DNA from: Solirubrobacterales bacterium
GTDB taxonomy: Bacteria; Actinomycetota; Thermoleophilia; Solirubrobacterales; 70-9
Direction: 5' to 3'
Assembly (NCBI GenBank): GCA_030835185.1
Contig: JAUQWL010000019.1
Coordinates: 1 to 51,408 of the forward strand
DNA length: 51,408 nt
Shown piece after piece: positions 42,541 to 51,223 of the stretch. How positions within the stretch are numbered: position 1 is the first letter of the stretch; every line of letters begins with the position of its first letter. The position numbers were made by a program, and so were the translations under genes. Under the pieces are notes generated by a model. The model was not told the origin of the DNA. It saw only the letters and a program-made list of their open reading frames with translations, and searched no databases.

Positions 42541-43129
42541 CCAGCCTTTCGCGCAGTTGTTTGATCGCCCGGTGAAGCAGGACCTTGGTGGCGCCGTCGG
42601 ACTTGCCCATCGCCCGCGCGATCTCGCGGTTGTCCATGCCCAGCGCGAAACGCATGATCAGCGCCTCGCGGCGCTCGTCCGGAAGATCCTCGATGCCGGC
42701 CATGACCGCCCGCAACTCCGCCCTCCCCTCCGCCACTGACTCGGTGGTATGACGGGCGGCCGGCGGCTCGATGCTGTCGAGCGGGGTCTGTGGCCGGCGC
42801 GAACGGTCGCGGTAGTAGTTCGATGCGAGGTTGTGTGCGATCCGGATCAGCCACGGTCGTAACGGCCGGCCGTCGGACTCGCGTCGGGCCCGTGGGTAGT
42901 GCCGATAGGCCTGAAGAAACGTCTGCTCGGTGAGGTCCTCGGCGTCGTGATGGTCGCCGACACGGTAGTAGGCATACGAGTAGACGTCGCGCAGATGGTC
43001 CCGGTAGAGCTGCTCGAAGCCGCGGTCGGTCTCGGCCTTGCTCTCGACCGGAGCGTTCGCCGGACCGGCTGGAGGATCCTCGTGCTCCGCCGAAGAATCC
43101 TCCGGCGGGTTTGCGGTCGGGTGGTTCAC
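42521..43129 (-). CDS. ECF-family RNA polymerase sigma factor
   Basis: A 202-residue sigma-70 family protein of the ECF type from GTG 43129. Region 2 is in residues about 36-105 (FEQLYRDHLRDVYSYAYYRVGDHHDAEDLTEQTFLQAY, RPWLIRIAHNLASNYYRD), and region 4 is in 140-195 (LPDERREALIMRFALGMDNREIARAMGKSDGATKVLLHRAIKQLRE). An acidic Pro-rich N-terminal extension of 30 residues precedes region 2. It overlaps the small membrane-protein gene, a likely regulator. Confidence 0.93.
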   Translation of the reverse strand: MNHPTANPPEDSSAEHEDPPAGPANAPVESKAETDRGFEQLYRDHLRDVYSYAYYRVGDHHDAEDLTEQTFLQAYRHYPRARRESDGRPLRPWLIRIAHNLASNYYRDRSRRPQTPLDSIEPPAARHTTESVAEGRAELRAVMAGIEDLPDERREALIMRFALGMDNREIARAMGKSDGATKVLLHRAIKQLRERLDDDGDG

Positions 43130-43192
43130 CGGACCACCCTATCCCGACGGCCCGGTCCGTACCGCGGAATGCGGGGAGCCGGAGGAGCATTC

Positions 43193-44857
43193 TCAGGCCG
43201 CCCGCCTGGAGTGCCCGACCCGTCGCAGCGCCGCCACCCACTCGTCAGAGTCGATCCGTCCGGTGGCGAGATCGGCGAGTCCCTGCGTCGCTTCGCTGCG
43301 GCAGCCCGAAGCGGCGAGGGTGGCCGCTATCTGCGGCACCGAATCGAGCGACTCGGACGCCTGGCCGATCGTCGCCTTGATCTCTTCTGCGTCACTTCCC
43401 TTTCCCAGCAGTTCGCCGGCCCGCCGGTTCCGGCTGTCGGGTGCCATCACCGTCGCCAGCAGGTCACCCACCCCGGCCAGGCCGTTGAAGGTATCCAGAT
43501 CAGCACCCTTGACCACCGCGAAGTCGACGCACTCCTTCCAGACGGCTGCCGCCGCGATGCCGGCCGCGTTCAGACCGTGGGGTTCGGCCGCGGCGGCGGC
43601 GAGCACTGCCGCGTTCTTGGCTGCGCCGGCCATTTCGACTCCGACGGTGTCGCGCGACCGTTCGCAGATGAGACCGGCCCGGTCGAATACGTCGCCCAGC
43701 TGGGGGCGGAGATCGTCGTCGCCGGTACCGAGCACGAGAGCGGCCGAACCGGAGACCGCCTCCCGGGCGTGCGCGGGCCCCCCGAGGCAGGAGATACCGC
43801 GGACCTTGACCCTCTCGCCGACGTATTCGGACGGCAGCTGACCCTTCGGGGCAATCAGGCCCTTGGCGAGAAGCAGGATGCCGGCACGCTTGCCGACCCT
43901 GTCCGCCACCGCACCGACCGCCTGCGGATAGGCAGCCGAGGGCACAGCCAGGCAGAGCAGGTCGACGCCGGCGAGCTCGATCTCGTTCGACGCCCGGACC
44001 TCGATCGCTTCGGGCAGCCTCACCCCGGGGAGGTACTTTCCGTTCTCACGAGCCTCCGAGATCGCCTCCGCCTGGGCTGCGGTTCGCGTACCGAGCTGGA
44101 CTTCGAGACCACCGCGGGCCAGCAGTACGGCCACCGCCGTACCCCAGCTCCCGGCTCCGATCACGGCTGCGCGGCGCATCGGGGGGAGGCCGCCGATGTC
44201 TTCCCACTGGAGTTCGATGTTCGGCCATATCCGTGAGGTGACCGACGCGGCGAGAGCCGGCGACGGATTCTCGGAGTAAGGGAAGTTCATCGGTCGACCG
44301 ACCCGGATCTTCACTTTGCGCGGCCGGATCCTCCAGCCGCGGCGAACGTTCTCGGTGCCGCTGACGGCCACCGGGAGCACGGCCGCCCCGCTGCGCATGG
44401 CCAGCCGTCCGACACCGCGCTTGGCCGTGCCGAGCGAGCCCTTGCGGATGCGGGTCCCCTCGGGGAAGATGCAGATGGCCCCGCCCCGCTCGAGGACCGT
44501 CTCCGCCGTCTCGATCGCATCTTCGTCAGCTTCGCCGCGACGGATCGGGAGGGCACCGAGGCGGTTCAGAAAGTAGGCCTGCCAGGGCTTCTCGAAGAGT
44601 TCGACCTTGGCTACGTAATTCATCGGCCGGCTCCACGGGAGACAGGTGCCGATCACAAACGGATCGAGGAAGCTCCGGTGGTTGGCCGCGACGATGATTC
44701 CACCCTTGATCCGCGAGTTCTTGCGGCCCTGGCGAGACAGCGCGAAGTAGATGAGAAAGACCGGCTGCAGGAGCACCCTGGCGATCAGGTAGAGGCCACG
44801 GTTCACTCCGTGTCGGCGGGTGAACTCGTGGTAGCTGGCGAGACGCTCTTCGGTCAC
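43193..44857 (-). CDS. fused PlsC-type acyltransferase and GpsA-type glycerol-3-phosphate dehydrogenase
   Basis: A single 554-residue frame from GTG 44857. Residues 1-225 are a 1-acylglycerol-3-phosphate acyltransferase: NHRSFLD (NH 59-60, D65), FPEGTR (131-136), and an N-terminal hydrophobic segment at 20-42. Residues 227-554 are an NAD(P)H-dependent glycerol-3-phosphate dehydrogenase: GAGSWG (234-239), the AAKNAAVLAA region with the catalytic Lys, and NRRAGELLGKG. The two enzymes make glycerol 3-phosphate and acylate lysophosphatidate, steps of the same lipid pathway. An ATG at codon 227 (44179) has no ribosome site before it (a C-rich stretch precedes it), so separate translation is unlikely. 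Confidence 0.9.
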   Translation of the reverse strand: MTEERLASYHEFTRRHGVNRGLYLIARVLLQPVFLIYFALSRQGRKNSRIKGGIIVAANHRSFLDPFVIGTCLPWSRPMNYVAKVELFEKPWQAYFLNRLGALPIRRGEADEDAIETAETVLERGGAICIFPEGTRIRKGSLGTAKRGVGRLAMRSGAAVLPVAVSGTENVRRGWRIRPRKVKIRVGRPMNFPYSENPSPALAASVTSRIWPNIELQWEDIGGLPPMRRAAVIGAGSWGTAVAVLLARGGLEVQLGTRTAAQAEAISEARENGKYLPGVRLPEAIEVRASNEIELAGVDLLCLAVPSAAYPQAVGAVADRVGKRAGILLLAKGLIAPKGQLPSEYVGERVKVRGISCLGGPAHAREAVSGSAALVLGTGDDDLRPQLGDVFDRAGLICERSRDTVGVEMAGAAKNAAVLAAAAAEPHGLNAAGIAAAAVWKECVDFAVVKGADLDTFNGLAGVGDLLATVMAPDSRNRRAGELLGKGSDAEEIKATIGQASESLDSVPQIAATLAASGCRSEATQGLADLATGRIDSDEWVAALRRVGHSRRAA

Positions 44858-45032
44858 AGGTCTGCTTACACACTCCCGGTCACGGCGTTACAGGCCACCG
44901 GCGGAGGCCCTGGAGGAACTTCTTCGCTGACTCGCCCGCCGATCCTCCGGAAAGACCTCCTGCCCTTCCAGATCGGCTCGCATCTGCGGAGCAGGAAACT
45001 CCGGCCTGATTGCTGCGAGTATGTGAAGTCAG

Positions 45033-45878
45033 ATGGCAGGACTCCATGAAACCTTCCGGGGCCGGCAGAAGACCCTGGTCCTGGGTGGGCTCGGACCGTT
45101 GGACCTGAAACTTGCCTACACGGATCGCGGCGAGGGCAGTCCGATTCTGCTGCTTCACGGAATACCGACCTGGTCGTTTCTCTACCACGACGTGATTCCG
45201 GCCCTCGCAAAACACCACCGTGTGCTCGCCCCCGACCTTCTCGGCCACGGCTACTCCGACCGGCGGGATCGATTCGACAGGTCGCTGGTCGCGCAGATGG
45301 ATGCGATCATCGCCATGCTCGACCTGCTGGCTATCGAGCGAATCAGTTTTGTCGGCCACGATACGGGCGGCGGGGTGGCGCTCATGACCGCCATCGAACA
45401 CCCTGAAAGAGTGGACCGGCTCGTTCTCAGCAACATTGTCGCCTTCGATTCCTGGCCGATAGACGACATGATCGAACTTGGCAACCCGGAGTGGAAAAAG
45501 AAGCCGGCTGAGGCAATCGTCCGGTTTGTCGACTCGGGCCTTCCGGACGGAATTCACAATGTGGAACGGCTGACCGACGGTTTCCGCGAAGGAATAGTTG
45601 CCCCGTACGCCGATGAAGAGGGCAAGATCAGCCTGATCCGGAACGCCAGTTCCCTGAACACCAACCACACGACGGCACTCATCGACCGCCACCGGGAGAT
45701 CGAGGCCGCAACCCTGCTGCTCTGGGGGGTTCACGATCCGTGGCAACCGCTCGCCGACGGCAGGCGACTGGAAGCGGAGATCCCGAACTCCCGCCTTCAA
45801 CCTGTGGAAGCCTCACACTGGATCCCGTGGGACGCCCCGGACGAATTCTCCGGGGGCATCCTCGACTTCCTTGCCTGA
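45033..45878 (+). CDS. alpha/beta hydrolase with Asp nucleophile (dehalogenase/epoxide hydrolase type)
   Basis: A 281-residue protein from ATG 45033. The nucleophile is D110 in GHDTGGG, the base is H262 in EASHWIP, and the oxyanion region is HGIPTWSFLY. An Asp nucleophile with this pattern occurs in haloalkane dehalogenases, fluoroacetate dehalogenases and epoxide hydrolases. The halide-holding Trp after the nucleophile in haloalkane dehalogenases is Thr here, which argues against that activity. No partner gene is evident. The 175-bp gap before it holds no gene. Confidence 0.85.
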   Translation: MAGLHETFRGRQKTLVLGGLGPLDLKLAYTDRGEGSPILLLHGIPTWSFLYHDVIPALAKHHRVLAPDLLGHGYSDRRDRFDRSLVAQMDAIIAMLDLLAIERISFVGHDTGGGVALMTAIEHPERVDRLVLSNIVAFDSWPIDDMIELGNPEWKKKPAEAIVRFVDSGLPDGIHNVERLTDGFREGIVAPYADEEGKISLIRNASSLNTNHTTALIDRHREIEAATLLLWGVHDPWQPLADGRRLEAEIPNSRLQPVEASHWIPWDAPDEFSGGILDFLA

Positions 45879-45926
45879 CTGACCCGGACGGGGCGAGAGG
45901 CGCTACCGGACTTCGGTTTCCGCCAC

Positions 45927-46682
45927 TTACTCGATCTCCTCCGGCTCCTCATACCATCGCTTGCGCTCGCCCACCCGAGCGCGGATCTTCCACGATCTCG
46001 ACTTCGGGGCCGCTTCGATCGCCGCCTCGATCCTGGTTATCGCCGCCTCGATCCGTTGTTTCTCTTCAGGGCTCAGGTCGGGCTCGTCCACCCCCTCGCG
46101 CAGTCTCGCGAAGTTCAGCTCGAGCGTGTGGAAGAGACCCCAGTCGGAGGAAGCGAGTTCGGCAATCCAGTCTGCGTCGATCGAGTGCTCCTCGGTTCCG
46201 GCCGACACCGGGAAGCCGAGCAGGAGCGCATAGCAATCGCCACGATCTTTGGCGTTGAGCTGGATCACCTGGAGCTTCGTCAGGAGCAGGTCTGCGGGCG
46301 AGAGCGTCTCCGAACTGCAGCTGAAACGATCCGTGAGGGGGAGCTTGTGGCACATCTCGAAGCGATCGACAAAACCGTCGATCTTGTGCCCCGTATCCGG
46401 ATCGTAAAAAAGCAGGCGCCGGGCTCCGTTCAGCGCGTTGAACTCCCGGTTCGGTTCCCAGCCGAGTTCGACCAGCGCGGCTTCGACCGCGGACCCGTCC
46501 GCCTTCGTCGTGATCAGATCGATGTCGCCGTGGTCACGAATCAGCCCGGGGTGGCAACGGTCGCCCAGAGCCATACGAACGGCGATCCCTCCCAGCAGTC
46601 TCACCTCGAGTCCTCTCGACTCCATCTCGTCGAGCACTCGTCTCGCTTCTCTGCCGAGGTCCGGCTGTATCTGACCCGTCAC
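45927..46682 (-). CDS. nucleotidyltransferase-fold protein
   Basis: A 251-residue protein from GTG 46682, preceded by GGAGAACC. The GG at 31-32 (LLGGIAVRMAL) and the acidic pair D53, D55 (HGDIDLIT) match the minimal nucleotidyltransferase fold, close in style to AbiEii/MNT-type domains. The C-terminal part is helical and charged (SPEEKQRIEAAITRIEAAIEAA). It lies 12 bp after the phosphoesterase gene, at the end of the operon that begins with the ureohydrolase. No HEPN or AbiEi-type partner is adjacent. Confidence 0.75.
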   Translation of the reverse strand: MTGQIQPDLGREARRVLDEMESRGLEVRLLGGIAVRMALGDRCHPGLIRDHGDIDLITTKADGSAVEAALVELGWEPNREFNALNGARRLLFYDPDTGHKIDGFVDRFEMCHKLPLTDRFSCSSETLSPADLLLTKLQVIQLNAKDRGDCYALLLGFPVSAGTEEHSIDADWIAELASSDWGLFHTLELNFARLREGVDEPDLSPEEKQRIEAAITRIEAAIEAAPKSRSWKIRARVGERKRWYEEPEEIE

Positions 46683-46694
46683 GGTTCTCCGAGG

Positions 46695-47681
46695 CTATCC
46701 GCTGATGAACTGGTGTTTGACATCCCGATCCCCGCGAAGAGCCAGCAGGCAGCCCGATATCCGGCCCGTGTGGTAATCGCTGCCGGGGTTGATGCAGAGG
46801 GTGGAGCCGATCCGGGTCGCCCCGGCGCTCTCGTGGACGTGACCATGCAGTGCGAGCAGGGGCTGGTACTTCTCGATCACTTCCCGGACCCCGGTTGAGC
46901 CAACCGGAATCTTCTTGGGTTCGGAGCCCGCCATGACCACCTGGAGTTCATCGTCGAGCTCAGGCGCCGTGTCAAGCTGTGAGTCGTACGGCGGAACGTG
47001 GAGGTTGAAGATGCACTTCGACAGATCCGGAACCTGCTCGGCGAGCGCGCTGACCCGCTGGACGATCTCGTCTTCCGGGAGCTCACGCGGCGAGTCGAAC
47101 GGCGTGATGTTCGAATAGCCGAGCGAGACCATCGAATAGCCGTCGAATTCAACCACGCGCCCATCGCATGCCTCGACGCCGGAAGCCCGCTCGATCGCCT
47201 CTTCGACCCCGGGTGGATCGTCGTTCCCGGGCATGACGAAACATCTTGCCTGCGATCCGGTCAGTCGTTCGCCCGCGAGCGCGAGCCAGTCCCCGAAGGT
47301 CTCCAGCATCACGGTCGCGAACCAGTCCTCACGCTCGTCCTCTGAAAGTGCGGCTACCCGTTGGACCTCTCCGGGCGCCATGCGATGAGGGTACATCCCT
47401 TTGCCGCGAATCTGGTGTTCCAGTTCAACCAGATCTTCCTCGCCGGTTACCGTGCGCCGTTCCCCGAAGAGCTCGACCTCGTATGTGTCACCCGACCCGA
47501 CCAGCGGGATGACCGCTTTGCCTGTCAGGTCCCCGCCCATCACGAGAACATCAGCCTCGTACGTCTTTGCTGCGTTCAGGAACTTGCGCCAGAGCACCTC
47601 GGTCCCGTGAATGTCGGAGGCATAGAACAGACGGACGGGTTTTTCACCCGTCCGTCCACCCTTGCGGTTGAAGAGACCCAC
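46695..47681 (-). CDS. calcineurin-type metallophosphoesterase
   Basis: A 328-residue phosphoesterase from GTG 47681. Motifs are SDIHG (D23, H25), GGDLTG, GNDDPPG and LHGHVHES, which build the two-metal site. An insert of about 60 residues lies between the GGD and GNDD motifs. Substrates of the family range from phosphoproteins to nucleotides. It begins 3 bp after the permease stop, so it is part of the ureohydrolase operon. Its role in that operon is not explained. Confidence 0.88.
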   Translation of the reverse strand: MGLFNRKGGRTGEKPVRLFYASDIHGTEVLWRKFLNAAKTYEADVLVMGGDLTGKAVIPLVGSGDTYEVELFGERRTVTGEEDLVELEHQIRGKGMYPHRMAPGEVQRVAALSEDEREDWFATVMLETFGDWLALAGERLTGSQARCFVMPGNDDPPGVEEAIERASGVEACDGRVVEFDGYSMVSLGYSNITPFDSPRELPEDEIVQRVSALAEQVPDLSKCIFNLHVPPYDSQLDTAPELDDELQVVMAGSEPKKIPVGSTGVREVIEKYQPLLALHGHVHESAGATRIGSTLCINPGSDYHTGRISGCLLALRGDRDVKHQFISG

Positions 47682-47684
47682 CCG

Positions 47685-49310
47685 CTACTCCGGCGGAAGC
47701 TCGCGGTGGGAGAGCGAGAGGTCGATTCCCTGACTCTTGCGGATCGCCCTCGCCACACCGTAGATGACGAATGCCGCGACATAGACAGCGAGAGCCAGCT
47801 GCAGCTTGCCTGGGTTGGCACTCAGGCTCGCACCCGACCCTTCGTCCCACAGAATGATGCCGATCGCCGTTCCGAAGCCAAGGAGCGACAACACCCCGAC
47901 CAGGGAGATCAGCGGTATCCCCAGCACCCTGCGGTCATAGGGCGAACCTTCGACCATCGCCGGCTGCCGGAACGGAAGCACGATTCCCGACACCGCGGTG
48001 ATCAGCAGGGTCAACGAAAGACCGAGCAGTACGGAGACGGCGCTGAACCAGTCGGTGAATGCGTAGATCGCGGTACTTCCGATGCTGAGAAGCAGCATCA
48101 CCCCGATCGCGATCAGCGGTGACCGGGATTTCGGATCGACGTACGAGAGCTTCTCCGGCATGATCCGGTCGAATGACCAGGCGAACATGCTGCGACTTGC
48201 CAGAAGCAGAGTCTGCGGCAGCCAGAGGAGCAGCCCGCCGGCGAAGCCTAGGATGATCACGGTTCCGAGAACGGCGCTGTTGGACGCGATAGCCATGATT
48301 TCCGGATATGCGGGGGCACCCGCCGCGAACCCGTAGGCCGCAGGATCGGCGAATCCGAGCATTCCGTTGAAGTCGTAGTCGGCCACGCCGAGGTACGCCG
48401 GCATCAGAAGCAGCAGGGCGATGACGACCAGCGCTACGGCCCCGGGCATCGACTTCAGGTGAGTCCCGCGGGTTACGCGAATCTCGCCCGCAAAGTAGTT
48501 GCTCGAATAGATGAAGCCGAAGATGAACCAGAAGATCGAAACCGACTTCACGGTAGCCTCGAAATCGAAGCTCGACGAGGCGTAGCCGGCATCGCCGGCG
48601 GATTGCGTGAGTGCACCGACCGCGTCGGTGACACCGAGATTGGCCGCGTACTCGTTGAAGCTGCTGAGGAATCCGGCTTCGCTCTGGAACAGGCCGACGA
48701 TCATGGGGATCAGGAAAGCGCCCAGGATGTAGAGACCGAAGCCCGCCGCCTGAACCTTGAAGAACAGCCTCGTGCCTCCACGGATGAAGAGCGCTGCCGA
48801 AAGGAGCAACGCGACCGTGCCGGTGATGAAGAGTCCCCACTCGGTGGAGAACCAGTCGCCGAAGTCGACCCATCCGGTAGAGCCGGTGAAACCGGTCATC
48901 ATGCGGCCCCAGGCGCCCATTCCGTAGGCGGCGAAGTAGGTCGTGTACACGCCGATCACGATTGCCAGCCAGAAGACGTAGCTGAAGTTTCCGGCGAAAC
49001 CGATGCTGGGATGCAGCGCCCGGCTGTTGAAGACGTAGTCGCCACCTGTCCGCGGCATGATCTGGGTCAGCATCGCGTAGAGGAACGACCCCGGCAATCC
49101 CAGCCCGGCCGCGATCAGGAAGCCGAGATACGGGTTCGCACCGGGGTAAAATGCAAAGAACAGCCAGTAGAAAGCAAAGGTCAGAGCGACGCTCGACCAG
49201 AGCAGATTGTAAAACAGGGCATCCCGGGTCTTGGCCTCACGAACGAGCCCGGTCGCTTTCCTGGTGAATAGAGCCGGAGACGACCCGCCGGCCTGACTTT
49301 CGGTACTCAT
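47685..49310 (-). CDS. APC-superfamily amino acid/polyamine permease
   Basis: A 541-residue protein with about 12-14 membrane helices. The conserved N-terminal region (ALFYNLLWSSVALTFAFYWLFFAF, then PRTGGDYVFNSRALHPSIGF) is the APC pattern of amino-acid and polyamine transporters. AAGG AGA precedes ATG 49310, which overlaps the nitrilase stop (ATGA). In this operon the plausible substrate is an arginine-derived or guanidino compound (inference). Confidence 0.9.
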   Translation of the reverse strand: MSTESQAGGSSPALFTRKATGLVREAKTRDALFYNLLWSSVALTFAFYWLFFAFYPGANPYLGFLIAAGLGLPGSFLYAMLTQIMPRTGGDYVFNSRALHPSIGFAGNFSYVFWLAIVIGVYTTYFAAYGMGAWGRMMTGFTGSTGWVDFGDWFSTEWGLFITGTVALLLSAALFIRGGTRLFFKVQAAGFGLYILGAFLIPMIVGLFQSEAGFLSSFNEYAANLGVTDAVGALTQSAGDAGYASSSFDFEATVKSVSIFWFIFGFIYSSNYFAGEIRVTRGTHLKSMPGAVALVVIALLLLMPAYLGVADYDFNGMLGFADPAAYGFAAGAPAYPEIMAIASNSAVLGTVIILGFAGGLLLWLPQTLLLASRSMFAWSFDRIMPEKLSYVDPKSRSPLIAIGVMLLLSIGSTAIYAFTDWFSAVSVLLGLSLTLLITAVSGIVLPFRQPAMVEGSPYDRRVLGIPLISLVGVLSLLGFGTAIGIILWDEGSGASLSANPGKLQLALAVYVAAFVIYGVARAIRKSQGIDLSLSHRELPPE

Positions 49311-50110
49311 GATTCTCCTTCGTTCGATGCTTCCTGGACAGAGACATGCAGATCGGTTCGGACGTGGCGCAGGTAGTCGACGATCTCCGCCGTCTGCTCA
49401 CGCGCCGGGTCGATTTCGACGGTGATCACTCCTTCGCCGTCTCCCAGCTCCTCGATGACCGAGCCATCGGGCGCGATCGCCCGCGAGCGGCCCACGAAGT
49501 GGTGGCCGGCTTCGTCGCCGGTACGGTTGACGTAGAGGTGGTGCCGACGGTTGTCGAGGGCGCGGGCCCGACTGGCAACGAAGTGGTCTTCGCTGTAGGG
49601 GTCCATGTTGGACGCGATGGTGATCAGGAGCTCGGCTCCCGATTCCGCGAGCTTCCGCGCCGGCTCGGGGAACTCGACGTCGAAACAGATCAGCGGACCG
49701 ACAGCGGTTCCGGCGAGCATCAGAACTTCCAGTTCATCCCCCTGCCGGAATCCGGCGTTCTCGGCCGGGCCGAAAAGGTGGGTCTTGCGGTAAACCCCGG
49801 CAAGCGAGCCGTCACTGTCGAAACAGGCTGCGGAATTGCCGAAGATCCCGTTTTCGCGATCGATCGCCTCCGAGAAACCGACCACGGCAGCGGTACGACA
49901 ACGCTGACAGCTTTCGGCAATTGAAGTGAGCTGCCTGCCTCCCAGAGCAAGTGCCCGGGATTCAAGGGAATCGGTCGAATATCCGCAGAGGAAGAGCTCC
50001 GGGAAAATCGCGAGATCGCAGTCGGCATGCTCCTCGATCAGAGCGCAGACGCGTTCGCTGTTCCGGGCCGAATCGGCTTCCGGCTCGATCTGGGCGAGCA
50101 GCGCCTTCAT
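49307..50110 (-). CDS. carbon-nitrogen hydrolase (nitrilase superfamily)
   Basis: A 267-residue amidase of the nitrilase fold. The catalytic triad is E38 (FPELFLCGY), K109 (YRKTHLFG) and C142 (GPLICFDVEFPEPAR). The length and motifs fit omega-amidase, N-carbamoylputrescine amidase or 4-guanidinobutyramide hydrolase-like members. It overlaps the ureohydrolase stop at its start and the permease ATG at its end, so all three are translated together. Confidence 0.9.
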   Translation of the reverse strand: MKALLAQIEPEADSARNSERVCALIEEHADCDLAIFPELFLCGYSTDSLESRALALGGRQLTSIAESCQRCRTAAVVGFSEAIDRENGIFGNSAACFDSDGSLAGVYRKTHLFGPAENAGFRQGDELEVLMLAGTAVGPLICFDVEFPEPARKLAESGAELLITIASNMDPYSEDHFVASRARALDNRRHHLYVNRTGDEAGHHFVGRSRAIAPDGSVIEELGDGEGVITVEIDPAREQTAEIVDYLRHVRTDLHVSVQEASNEGES

Positions 50111-51099
50111 CAGTCGAGACCGGCTCCGGCGTGAAAAGCCATAGCTTCAAGTGCGATTCGGCCGCCCATGAGAGCAGTCATCGAGGTTGAGTCCAGACTC
50201 GGTGCGACCTCGGCCACGTCAACTCCGAGCAGGCCACCTGCGGAAATTCCTCTTACGAGTTCAATCGCCTCCCGGCTGGTCAGCCCACCCGGGGTCGGAC
50301 AGCAGGTTCCCGGTGCATGCGCACCGTCGACAGAGTCGATGTCGAACGAAAGGTAGATCCCGTCGCCTGCTCCGGCTACTTCGCGTGCTTTCTCGGCTGC
50401 CCATTTCGTTCCTTTGTCCCAGATCTCCTCGAGCCAGATGATGGTGATCCCGTGTTCCCGGCAGTAGGCCAGCTCGGTCTTCGGGTTCATCCACCCCGAT
50501 ATCCCGACCAGCACGACCTTCGCCGGATCGAAACCCGCATCAACCGCCCTGGTTATCGGGCAGCAGTGGTTGAGGAGCTCGCCGCCCACATCGGGGGCGG
50601 TATCGAGGTGTGTGTCGACGAGCACGAGACCGGGATCGGCGTGCTTCTCGGCAGTGATGCGAGCAGCCGGGATCGTGATCGAGTGATCTCCTCCGAAGAC
50701 CACAGGCAGAGCACCGGAGTCGATGATCTGACCGATGTCCTCCTGCGCTCGGGCAAACGTCTTCTCTGCGTTGGCGAGCACGACCTCGGTGTCGCCGGTA
50801 TCGACCGGGTTCAATGCTTCGAGCAGATCGAAACCGAGCGTGGCGTTGAAAGTCAGGAACTGACAGGACACGTCACGAATACCTCGGGGCCCGTAGTTGG
50901 CACCACTGCGACTGATGCTGGTCGCGTCGAAGGGGATGCCGTAGATGGCGGCCTTGGCACCGTGCTCGCGGAGGTCTTCTGCCCGGGGGGCGACGTGGGG
51001 AAGCCGGAGGAACGTATTGCTCAGGCCTGCGTGGAGCAGGCTGGTCCACATCGTGGGGTCAGCTGCGGCCGGGGGCGCGGTCGGGCTGGACTCGTTCAT
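50110..51099 (-). CDS. arginase/agmatinase-family ureohydrolase
   Basis: A 329-residue enzyme from ATG 51099, preceded by GAGGAGAG; the frame is open to 51111. Mn ligands are H139 (GGDHS), D162, H164 and D166 (DTHLD, with Thr in place of the usual Ala), and D253 and D255 (SFDIDSVDGAH). The N-terminal part (FLRLPHV, GIPFDATSISRSGANYGPRGIR) resembles guanidinobutyrase/guanidinopropionase-type enzymes more than arginase. It would release urea from a guanidino compound. It heads the operon. Confidence 0.9.
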   Translation of the reverse strand: MNESSPTAPPAAADPTMWTSLLHAGLSNTFLRLPHVAPRAEDLREHGAKAAIYGIPFDATSISRSGANYGPRGIRDVSCQFLTFNATLGFDLLEALNPVDTGDTEVVLANAEKTFARAQEDIGQIIDSGALPVVFGGDHSITIPAARITAEKHADPGLVLVDTHLDTAPDVGGELLNHCCPITRAVDAGFDPAKVVLVGISGWMNPKTELAYCREHGITIIWLEEIWDKGTKWAAEKAREVAGAGDGIYLSFDIDSVDGAHAPGTCCPTPGGLTSREAIELVRGISAGGLLGVDVAEVAPSLDSTSMTALMGGRIALEAMAFHAGAGLD

Positions 51100-51147
51100 C
51101 GCTCTCCTCAAGGTCGAATACCGATATTTGGCGCATCACGCTTCTGA

Positions 51148-51162
51148 AGAAACGCTTCCGCA
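51148..51162. promoter_or_regulatory. LacI-type operator, copy 1
   Basis: AGAAACGCTTCCGCA, with a palindromic GAAACGCTTC core (AAnCGnTT, LacI/GalR type). An identical copy lies 35 bp away. It is in the region between the ureohydrolase and LacI genes. A weaker related site (TCACGCTTCT) lies just upstream at about 51136. Confidence 0.7.
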
Positions 51163-51182
51163 GAATCATTCTCAGTAGTAGC

Positions 51183-51197
51183 AGAAACGCTTCCGCA
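51183..51197. promoter_or_regulatory. LacI-type operator, copy 2
   Basis: A second, identical copy of the 15-bp AGAAACGCTTCCGCA, 27 bp upstream of the LacI start. Two identical sites suggest cooperative binding and control in both directions. Confidence 0.7.
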
Positions 51198-51223
51198 CGT
51201 CAAGAAGCCTTAGGCTGTACACG

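Noticed and set aside
44880..45800. 306-residue minus-strand frame
   Set aside because: It is antisense to the Asp-nucleophile hydrolase and has no recognisable domain.
45033..45878. haloalkane dehalogenase annotation
   Set aside because: The Trp after the nucleophile and the second halide-binding residue at HGN/HGE are missing, so only the broader Asp-nucleophile hydrolase class is supported.
45927..46682. type IV AbiE toxin-antitoxin system
   Set aside because: The nucleotidyltransferase has no AbiEi-type antitoxin next to it and is placed at the end of a metabolic operon.
50110..51099. guanidine hydrolase (GdmH-type)
   Set aside because: No nickel-insertion genes (HypA/HypB-like) lie nearby, and the nitrilase partner fits guanidino-acid metabolism better. 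It cannot be excluded from sequence alone.
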